A stretch of 20,468 nucleotides of DNA, from contig JBHJHK010000259.1 of the NCBI GenBank assembly GCA_050330975.1, positions 1 to 20,468 of the forward strand, read 5' to 3'. Of this stretch, positions 14,985 to 20,468 are shown one piece after another. The DNA comes from JBHJHK01 sp050330975. Its GTDB lineage: Bacteria > Pseudomonadota > Gammaproteobacteria > Competibacterales > Competibacteraceae. Within the stretch, counting starts at the first letter, position 1, and every line of letters begins with the position of its first letter. A program made the position numbers and the translations under genes. The notes beneath the pieces were generated by a model that worked only from the letters and a program-made list of their open reading frames with translations, was not told where the DNA came from and did not search any database.

Positions 14985-15688
14985 GGACGGCTCCCTGGGG
15001 GGCGGTGTGTGCCCTCAAAGGCGAGGCCAGGACTCTGGCGGCGGGTCCTTGGTGGGTGGTCACCGCCGGGGTGGGGGGCAAACGCGCTCGGCGCGCCGGG
15101 GAGCACCTGTTGGCCCGGGGGGCCGTGGGGCTCGTGAGTTGGGGCTGCGCCGCGGCCTTGAGCCCGGCCTTGAGCCCGGGGGATTTGGTACTCCCCAGGG
15201 GCGTCGTCGCCGCCGATGGCGCCTGGCTGCCCTGCGACCCCAGCGCCCTGGCCCTGCTGTCTGCCCTGGCCCCCGCCGCCCACCCTGGAGTTCTGGCCGA
15301 GGCCCGGGAAGTGCTGGTGGAGCCCGCCGCCAAGGTGGGGCTGGCCCGGGCCACCGGTGCCTTGGCCGCCGACATGGAGAGCGCTGCCCTGGCTCGACTG
15401 GCCTTGGAGCGGGGGGTGGCCTTCGCCGCCCTGCGGGCCATCAGCGACGGTCTGGATCGTCCCCTGCCGGGCCCGCTGGTGGCGGCGGCGGTGGAAGCGC
15501 CCTCTGGGGGAACCCTGCTGGCCCTCCTGGGTCGGCGTCCCGCCTTGATTCCCGCTGCCATCTCCCTCGGACTCGGCTATGGCCGAGCCCTCAAGGCCCT
15601 GGCAAAGGCGGCCCGGGGCCTGGACGGAGAGGCCGACGGAGAGCCCGAGCCGGATGCTTCCCATGACGGCGGCTCCAAGGCGCGTTAG
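14981..15688 (+). CDS. hpnG: Hopanoid-associated phosphorylase/nucleosidase HpnG
   Basis: Nucleoside phosphorylase-superfamily enzyme that removes adenine from adenosylhopane, giving (phospho)ribosylhopane. The 235-residue product has TAGVGGKRARRAGEHLLARGAVGLVSWGCAAAL near the start, the ADMESAALA motif with D131 and E133, and RAISDGLD with D156, the expected purine-site residues. GTG 14981 sits in a GTGA overlap with the squalene synthase stop, so the pair is translationally coupled. The last 20 residues are a charged, low-complexity tail. The HpnG assignment rests on the family motifs plus the adjacent squalene synthase and hpnH. Confidence 0.88.
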   Translation: MRTAPWGAVCALKGEARTLAAGPWWVVTAGVGGKRARRAGEHLLARGAVGLVSWGCAAALSPALSPGDLVLPRGVVAADGAWLPCDPSALALLSALAPAAHPGVLAEAREVLVEPAAKVGLARATGALAADMESAALARLALERGVAFAALRAISDGLDRPLPGPLVAAAVEAPSGGTLLALLGRRPALIPAAISLGLGYGRALKALAKAARGLDGEADGEPEPDASHDGGSKAR

Positions 15689-15723
15689 AATTCAGCCTCC
15701 TTCCCCCGCTCGAGAGTGTCCCC

Positions 15724-17052
15724 ATGGCCCTATCCCCCCAACGGGATCTGCGGTTGGATTTCTTCCGCGGCATCGCCATGATTATCATCCTCATTGCCCA
15801 CGTTCCGGGCAATTGGTGGACCCGCTATATCCCCGCTCGCTTTGGCTTTAGCGATGCCACCGAGATGTTTGTGTTTTGCTCGGGGTTCGCCGCGGCCTTG
15901 GCCTTTGGCGCCACGTACCAAAGGGCCGGCTTTGGGCTGGGCACGGTGCGCGTCGGCTACCGGGTGTGGCAGGTCTACGTCGCCCACTTGGGGCTTTTCT
16001 TCGCCGTGGCCACCATCTGCCTGCTGGGCAACGCCTTTGTCGCCCCGATCACCGGACGCGACTACGTGACCATGCTCAACTTGGGCTATTTCTTCAATCA
16101 CACCGACGAGGCCTTGTTGGGGCTGTTTACCCTTACCTATGTCCCCAACTACTTCGATATCTTGCCCATGTACATCGGCGCCTTGTGCCTGATACCGGTG
16201 GTGATGATGCTGAAGAGCGTCCACGTGGGTTGGGTGGTGGGGTTTTGTGCGGCGGTGTACTTCGCCAACTGGTGGTGGGATGGCGGTATCCCCGCCCATC
16301 CCCGCCACGACCACATCGAGTGGTTCTTCAACCCCTTGGGCTGGCAGTTTTTGTTTTTCACCGGATTTTGCTTTGGCGCCGGCTGGATCGCCCCACCCCC
16401 CCAGCGCCGCTGGCTGGCGGCCCTGTGTTTGGGGATCGTGGTGGCGGCCATTCCCGTGAGCTTTTGGCGCATCCTCAACGAATACGAGGTGTTGCGGGAG
16501 GTGCGCAGCTTCCTGCGGCCGGCCTTCGGCAAGACCGACTTCGGTCCGTTGCGCTGGCTGCACTTTATGGCCCTGGCCTACCTGGCGTTGTGGCTCATCC
16601 AGGGCCGCGAGAGGCTTCTCCATCGCCAACCGGCGCGATTGATCGTCACTGTGGGTCAGCAGTCATTGGCGATTTTCCTCTTTAGCATGGGTTTTTCCCG
16701 GATCATGGGGATGGGGTTGAATCTCCTCGAGCACTACCTCATCACCGCCATGGCCGCCAGTGTCCAGGGCATGGCGCTAGCCCTGGAACCCGACTTCTTC
16801 GCCGGGCGGTTGACGGTGGTCATCGACGGTTTGGCGCAGTTGGGGGTGGACCGGAGCGCATACCTCGACTACTACCTGCTGGGGCTTGGGATCATCAATA
16901 TCCTGGGGATTGCCACCCTCATCGCCGTGGCCCACGGTGTGGCCTGGATCAAGTCGGTGCCCTGGAAGCGACCGGCGCCGAGCCACCCCGTCACTCCCCG
17001 CGCCGGAGAGATGGGGGCCAAACCCGGCGTCGTGGGCGTTTCGGGGCGATGA
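15724..17052 (+). CDS. OpgC-family membrane acyltransferase
   Basis: Polytopic inner-membrane protein of the OpgC family, whose studied members succinylate osmoregulated periplasmic glucans. The 442-residue product opens with RDLRLDFFRGIAMIIILIAHVPGNWW and ATEMFVFCSGFAAALAFG, the characteristic N-terminal block, followed by about nine to ten hydrophobic segments up to residue 415 or so. The last 20 residues are polar. ATG 15724 is 35 bases after hpnG and its 3' end overlaps the aldo/keto reductase start by 4 bases (ATGA), so it is probably part of the hopanoid operon. No opgG/opgH glucan-synthesis genes are in the window. The acyl donor and acceptor are unknown here; a hopanoid head group is a speculative acceptor. 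Confidence 0.85.
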   Translation: MALSPQRDLRLDFFRGIAMIIILIAHVPGNWWTRYIPARFGFSDATEMFVFCSGFAAALAFGATYQRAGFGLGTVRVGYRVWQVYVAHLGLFFAVATICLLGNAFVAPITGRDYVTMLNLGYFFNHTDEALLGLFTLTYVPNYFDILPMYIGALCLIPVVMMLKSVHVGWVVGFCAAVYFANWWWDGGIPAHPRHDHIEWFFNPLGWQFLFFTGFCFGAGWIAPPPQRRWLAALCLGIVVAAIPVSFWRILNEYEVLREVRSFLRPAFGKTDFGPLRWLHFMALAYLALWLIQGRERLLHRQPARLIVTVGQQSLAIFLFSMGFSRIMGMGLNLLEHYLITAMAASVQGMALALEPDFFAGRLTVVIDGLAQLGVDRSAYLDYYLLGLGIINILGIATLIAVAHGVAWIKSVPWKRPAPSHPVTPRAGEMGAKPGVVGVSGR

Positions 17053-18056
17053 GTGCCGCCCTTCCCCCCCGTCCTTTGGGGGCGACGCCGTTGCAGGTCT
17101 CGGCCCTGGGGTTGGGGTTGGCGGCCCTGGGGCGCCCGGCCTACATCAACATGGACCACGGCCACGATCTGCGCGGTGTCCTGGAGGTGGACGCCCTGGA
17201 GCGTCGCGTTTGGGAGGTCCTGGACGCGGCCCGAGGGGCGGGGATTCGCTATGTGGACGCCGCCCGCTCCTACGGCCGCGCCGAGTACTTCCTGGGCCGT
17301 TGGCTCAAGGACCGGGAAGTGGCCAAAGACGCCTTGACCGTCGGCTCCAAATGGGGCTACACCTACACCGCCAACTGGCAGGTGGATGCCCCGGTCCACG
17401 AAGTCAAAGAGCATTCCCTCACCGTGTTGCGCCGCCACTGGCAAGAGAGCCGCGCCTACCTCAAAGACCACCTCGACCTCTACCAGATTCATTCCGTCAC
17501 CCCCGAGAGCGACGTCCTCACCCGGCTGGACGTACTGCGGGAATTGTTGCGTCTCAAGGCCTCTGGGGTGGCCTTGGGCCTGTCGGTGTCGGGGCCCCAC
17601 CAGGCCCAGGTGTTGCGCCGGGCGTTGGCCATCCAGGCCGACGGGGTGCGGCTGTTCGACGCCGTCCAGGTCACCTGGAATCCCCTAGAGCCCTCCTGTG
17701 CTCCGTTGTTGGCCGAGGCCAGGGCCCGGGGTATGGGGGTGATCGTCAAAGAGGCGTTGGCCAACGGCCGCCTCACCCCCCGCAACCAAGCCCCACCCTT
17801 CGCCCTTGGAAGCGAAGCCCTGGACCGCCAAGCCGCGCGGCTGGGGGTGACCCGCGACGTCGCGGCCCTGGCCGCCGCCCTGGCCAGGCCCTGGGTCGAT
17901 GTGGTGTTGTCGGGGGCCGCCAGCGTCGAGCAGCTCCGCGCCAACCTCAAGGCCCTGGAGGTGACCTGGGACGCCGAGGCCGAAGCCGCACTGGGGGGAC
18001 TCGCAGAACCCGTTTCCCACTATTGGCGACTCCGCAGCCAGCTCCCCTGGAACTAG
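17049..18056 (+). CDS. Aldo/keto reductase
   Basis: NAD(P)H-dependent TIM-barrel oxidoreductase reducing aldehydes or ketones in the cytoplasm. The 335-residue product has the full catalytic tetrad: D70 and Y75 (YVDAARSYGRAE), K101 (VGSKWGY) and H148 (LDLYQIHSV). VTWNPLEPS and VIVKEALANGRL occupy the later barrel strands and VDVVLSGAASVEQLRANLKAL is the cofactor-binding end. ATG 17049 overlaps the opgC-like stop (ATGA), so the two are coupled, and through opgC it follows hpnG. The family is certain; the substrate is not known. Ribosylhopane is proposed from context only (see finding). Confidence 0.9.
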   Translation: MSAALPPRPLGATPLQVSALGLGLAALGRPAYINMDHGHDLRGVLEVDALERRVWEVLDAARGAGIRYVDAARSYGRAEYFLGRWLKDREVAKDALTVGSKWGYTYTANWQVDAPVHEVKEHSLTVLRRHWQESRAYLKDHLDLYQIHSVTPESDVLTRLDVLRELLRLKASGVALGLSVSGPHQAQVLRRALAIQADGVRLFDAVQVTWNPLEPSCAPLLAEARARGMGVIVKEALANGRLTPRNQAPPFALGSEALDRQAARLGVTRDVAALAAALARPWVDVVLSGAASVEQLRANLKALEVTWDAEAEAALGGLAEPVSHYWRLRSQLPWN

Positions 18057-18092
18057 CCAAGATCCTCGGGGCAAAAAATCTCCACCCCCGCC

Positions 18093-18120
18093 CTTGAAAA
18101 TTTTCCCACCGGCTCCACAT
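18093..18120 (+). promoter_or_regulatory. Heat-shock (sigma-32-like) promoter of groES-groEL
   Basis: CTTGAAA at 18093-18099 is the exact sigma-32 -35 core; after 13 bases, CTCCACAT (18113-18120) partly matches the CCCCATnT -10. It lies 120 bases before the groES start. The -35 is convincing, the -10 only partly so. Confidence 0.6.
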
Positions 18121-18123
18121 AGG

Positions 18124-18175
18124 TGAGCACTCGCTTCGAGCTTGCAGCAGCACAGCAAGGTGCGGTGCTCAAGCT
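18124..18175 (+). promoter_or_regulatory. Nested inverted repeats in the groES leader
   Basis: TGAGCAC (18124-18130) is inverted as GTGCTCA (18165-18171); AGCTTG (18139-18144) as CAAGCT (18170-18175); and CTTGC (18141-18145) as GCAAG (18155-18159). They lie just downstream of the promoter. TGAGCACTC matches the CIRCE left half TTAGCACTC in 8 of 9 bases, but no right half lies 9 bases away. It could be an RNA thermosensor-type structure or a degenerate HrcA site; neither is shown. Confidence 0.35.
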
Positions 18176-18239
18176 AGGTCGAGCATTCACGGCACGTCTA
18201 AACAAACCCATCGAGCCACACTATTTGGGAGAAAGCGTC

Positions 18240-18527
18240 ATGAACATCCGCCCTTTGCACGACCGCGTCGTCGTCAAGCGCCTGGAAGAGGAGAAGAAGT
18301 CTCCCGGCGGTATCGTGATCCCCGACTCCGCCGCCGAGAAGCCCATCACCGGTGAAGTCATCGCCGTGGGCAACGGCAAGATCATGGACAACGGCGAACA
18401 ACGTCCCCTCGACGTCAAGAAGGGCGACAAAGTGTTGTTCGGCAAGTACTCCGGCAGCGAAGTCAAGATCGACGGCCAAGAGTACCTCGTCATGCGCGAA
18501 GACGACATCATGGGCGTGTTGGAGTAA
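18240..18527 (+). CDS. groES: Co-chaperonin GroES
   Basis: Heptameric 10-kDa lid of the GroEL chaperonin. The 95-residue product is MNIRPLHDRVVVKRLEEE..., with the mobile loop around KKSPGGIVIPDSAAEKP (about residues 19-35) and the end EYLVMREDDIMGVLE. ATG 18240 has GGGAG 7 bases upstream; the frame extends upstream to 18123 without family similarity and through the leader repeats. First gene of the groESL operon, 91 bases before groEL. Confidence 0.98.
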   Translation: MNIRPLHDRVVVKRLEEEKKSPGGIVIPDSAAEKPITGEVIAVGNGKIMDNGEQRPLDVKKGDKVLFGKYSGSEVKIDGQEYLVMREDDIMGVLE

Positions 18528-18618
18528 CTCCCCATACGCCGATCGCGTTGCAGCGCGACCCATTGTTGTTCATTCCCTTTGAATCAATTGTTTACAGCAA
18601 AAACAGGAAGCGTCAGCC

Positions 18619-20256
18619 ATGGCCGCTAAAGAAGTCCGCTTTGCCGACGACGCCCGCTTTCGCATGGCGACCGGCGTCAACATTCTCGCCAATGCCGTCA
18701 AGCAGACCCTCGGTCCCAAGGGCCGCAATGTGGTCCTAGAGAAGTCCTTTGGTGCCCCCACGGTGACCAAGGATGGCGTCTCGGTGGCCAAGGAAATCGA
18801 GCTGGAAGACAAGTTTGAGAACATGGGCGCCCAGATGGTCAAGGAAGTGGCGTCCAAGACCTCCGACGTGGCCGGTGACGGCACCACTACCGCCACTGTC
18901 CTCGCCCAGGCCATCGTCCGCGAAGGCCTGAAGTCCGTGGCCGCCGGCGTCAACCACATGGACATCAAGCGCGGCATCGACAAGGCCACCGTCGCCATCG
19001 TCGAGGAGCTCAAGACCCTCTCCAAGCCCTGCAAGGACAACAAGGCCATCGCCCAGGTGGGTACCATCTCCGCCAACTCCGACGAGCAGGTGGGCACCAT
19101 CATCGCCGAGGCCATGGATAAGGTGGGTAAGGAAGGGGTCATCACCGTCGAAGAGGGCTCGGGCCTCGAGAACGAACTGGACGTCGTCGAGGGCATGCAG
19201 TTCGACCGCGGCTATCTGTCCCCCTATTTCATCACCAACCAGGAGACCATGCAGGTCGAACTGGACAACCCCTTCATCTTGCTCCACGACAAGAAGATCT
19301 CCAACGTCCGGGAGCTTTTGCCCATCCTCGAGGGGGTGGCCAAGTCCAGCCGTTCGCTGCTGATCGTCGCCGAGGACGTGGAGGGCGAAGCCCTGGCCAC
19401 CTTGGTGGTGAACAACATGCGGGGCATCGTCAAAGTGGCCGCCGTCAAGGCCCCGGGTTTTGGCGATCGCCGCAAGGCCATGTTGGAAGACATCGCCATC
19501 CTCACCGGCGGCACGGTGATCTCCGAGGAGCTGGGGCTGTCCTTGGAAAAGGCCACCTTGGACGACCTGGGTGAGGCCAAGCGGGTCCAGATCAACAAGG
19601 AAAACACCACCCTCGTCGACGGCGCCGGCAAGAGCGACGACATCGAGGCCCGGGTCACCCAGATCCGCAAGCAGATCGAAGAGACCACCTCCGACTACGA
19701 CCGGGAGAAGCTCCAGGAGCGGGTGGCCAAGTTGGCGGGCGGCGTGGCCGTCATCAAGGTGGGTGCCGCCACGGAAGTGGAGATGAAGGAGAAGAAGGCC
19801 CGGGTCGAAGACGCCCTCCACTCCACCCGCGCCGCCGTGGAGGAAGGCGTGGTCCCCGGGGGTGGTGTGGCTTTGATCCGCGCCCAGAGAGTGCTGGTTG
19901 ACCTCAAGGGTGCCAATCCCGACCAAGGGGTGGGCATCCGCATCCTCAAGCGGGCCGTGGAGGAGCCGTTGCGGTTGATCGTGGCCAACGCCGGTGAGGA
20001 GCCCTCGGTGGTCCTCAACAAGGTGGCGGAAGGGGAAGGCAACTTCGGCTACAACGCCGCCACTGGCGACTACGGCGACATGATCGAGATGGGTATCCTC
20101 GACCCCACCAAGGTGACCCGCTCGGCGCTGCAAAACGCCTCCAGTGTCGCCGGCCTCTTGCTCACCACCGAAGCCATGGTGGCCGAGCTGCCCAAGAAGG
20201 AAGACGACAAGCCCGCCATGCCCGGGGGCGGCATGGGTGGTATGGACATGATGTAA
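18619..20256 (+). CDS. groL: 60-kDa chaperonin GroEL
   Basis: Double-ring ATP-dependent folding chamber. It has 545 residues, close to E. coli GroEL (548). Signatures: TLGPKGRNVVLEKSFGAPTVTKDGVSVAKEIEL, the ATPase segment VAGDGTTTATVLAQ, apical-domain DRGYLSPYFITN, AAVEEGVVPGGGVALIR, and the flexible GGGMGGMDMM tail. ATG 18619 has AGGAAG about 9 bases upstream. The 91-base groES-groEL gap has only a small hairpin near 18543 and no strong terminator, so the genes should be co-transcribed from the groES promoter. Codon use here is more strongly biased to C-ending codons than in the neighbours, as expected for a highly expressed gene. Assignment is certain. Confidence 0.99.
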   Translation: MAAKEVRFADDARFRMATGVNILANAVKQTLGPKGRNVVLEKSFGAPTVTKDGVSVAKEIELEDKFENMGAQMVKEVASKTSDVAGDGTTTATVLAQAIVREGLKSVAAGVNHMDIKRGIDKATVAIVEELKTLSKPCKDNKAIAQVGTISANSDEQVGTIIAEAMDKVGKEGVITVEEGSGLENELDVVEGMQFDRGYLSPYFITNQETMQVELDNPFILLHDKKISNVRELLPILEGVAKSSRSLLIVAEDVEGEALATLVVNNMRGIVKVAAVKAPGFGDRRKAMLEDIAILTGGTVISEELGLSLEKATLDDLGEAKRVQINKENTTLVDGAGKSDDIEARVTQIRKQIEETTSDYDREKLQERVAKLAGGVAVIKVGAATEVEMKEKKARVEDALHSTRAAVEEGVVPGGGVALIRAQRVLVDLKGANPDQGVGIRILKRAVEEPLRLIVANAGEEPSVVLNKVAEGEGNFGYNAATGDYGDMIEMGILDPTKVTRSALQNASSVAGLLLTTEAMVAELPKKEDDKPAMPGGGMGGMDMM

Positions 20257-20277
20257 AGTCCGCGCCCCACCGGCGCA

Positions 20278-20299
20278 CTTGGGGCGTATCGGCCCCAAG
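20278..20299 (+). terminator. First hairpin after groEL
   Basis: CTTGGGGC (20278-20285) and GCCCCAAG (20292-20299) are perfect inverted copies around a 6-base loop, 21 bases after the groEL stop. There is no T-run, so it may protect the mRNA 3' end rather than terminate by itself. Confidence 0.45.
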
Positions 20300-20321
20300 G
20301 CGACGGTGAAAAAGCGTCACA

Positions 20322-20354
20322 AAAGCGCCCCCGGGGACCTCCCCGGGGCGCTTT
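20322..20354 (+). terminator. groESL terminator hairpin
   Basis: AAAGCGCCCCCGGGG (20322-20336), loop ACCT, CCCCGGGGCGCTTT (20341-20354): a 14-bp stem with one bulged C and A's opposite the closing T's. The T-run is only three bases, but the very stable stem and its place after groEL support termination, possibly in both directions. Confidence 0.75.
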
Positions 20355-20359
20355 GGGTA

Positions 20360-20389
20360 TTGACGATGGCAAAAAAGCTCTGCTAAAAA
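20360..20389 (+). promoter_or_regulatory. Possible sigma-70 promoter pointing out of the window
   Basis: TTGACG (20360-20365), an 18-base spacer ending in an extended -10 TGC, and TAAAAA (20384-20389), directly after the groEL terminator. An 11-base A-run covers the -10. It would start a transcript near 20396. Confidence 0.4.
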
Positions 20390-20407
20390 AAAAAATAAAT
20401 CTTTTGA

Positions 20408-20467
20408 GTGTCGCCCCCGGAGGATGCAGCCCCTGAGAGTAGGCCCTGGTGCGCCGAACGGCGACAC
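20408..20467. other. Structured stretch at window end, possible small RNA or leader
   Basis: GTGTCGCC (20408-20415) is inverted exactly as GGCGACAC (20460-20467), enclosing about 44 bases. The right arm can alternatively pair locally: CGCC (20452-20455) with GGCG (20460-20463) across GAAC. It lies just downstream of the possible promoter and is cut by the window end. No known RNA family could be recognised. Confidence 0.3.
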
Positions 20468-20468
20468 C

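Noticed and set aside
18124..18150. Classical CIRCE element upstream of groES
   Set aside because: Only the left half matches; the bases 9 positions later do not resemble GAGTGCTAA.
18736..20298. 520-codon open frame antisense to groEL
   Set aside because: It mirrors groEL codon bias, has His/Gly-rich low-complexity translation, no family resemblance and no ribosome-binding site. It is a shadow frame.
20408..20440. Resemblance to the 4.5S SRP RNA core (CCGGAGGATGCAGCC vs CCGGAAGGAAGCAGCC)
   Set aside because: One base is missing in the tetraloop/asymmetric-loop region, the preceding CAGGTC is absent and the flanking bases do not form the expected long helix.
20408..20468. Possible 6S RNA (contains CCCCTGAG)
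   Set aside because: Only an 8-base match; the other conserved 6S blocks cannot be seen and the window ends too soon.

Overview
The window looks like chromosomal DNA of a high-GC, hopanoid-producing gammaproteobacterium. Evidence: GC-rich coding sequence with many GTG starts; the Pseudomonas-like order fabF-(pabC missing)-mltG-tmk-holB-pilZ-tatD; a PilZ of the gammaproteobacterial pilus type; and hopanoid side-chain genes. I cannot name the genus. A hopanoid-bearing lineage such as the purple sulfur bacteria or methanotrophs would fit.

Layout. (1) 1-8391, all plus strand, tightly packed, often overlapping: 3' part of fabF, mltG, tmk, holB, pilZ, tatD, a NudL-type Nudix hydrolase, an iron-sulfur bacterial cryptochrome/photolyase, an N-terminally short pilC/gspF-like gene and a YdcZ-type DMT transporter. 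The first ~110 bases look corrupted (contig edge). (2) 8392-10731, an accessory patch: an AT-richer gap with a possible gene remnant, a Uma2-family nuclease gene and aroE on the minus strand, and a decayed Rpn-type (PD-(D/E)XK transposase/nuclease) gene followed by a terminator. (3) 10732-18056, a hopanoid locus in two divergent arms. The minus arm is hpnH > hpnM/mlaC-like > hemB; the plus arm is squalene synthase > hpnG > opgC-like acyltransferase > aldo/keto reductase. (4) 18093-20354, groES-groEL with a heat-shock-like promoter and a hairpin terminator, followed by a possible outward promoter and a structured, window-truncated stretch.

How the genes work together. The hopanoid locus can supply squalene (squalene synthase), attach adenosine to the hopene product (HpnH, radical SAM) and remove adenine (HpnG) to give ribosylhopane. 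HpnM, an MlaC-like periplasmic lipid carrier, may move the product. The aldo/keto reductase has a complete catalytic tetrad and sits in the hpnG arm, so it is a candidate for the aldehyde reduction that converts ribosylhopane to bacteriohopanetetrol. The OpgC-like membrane acyltransferase between them could modify a head group. No squalene-hopene cyclase gene lies in the window. This reductase/acyltransferase proposal is the most interesting lead, and it is inference from gene context.
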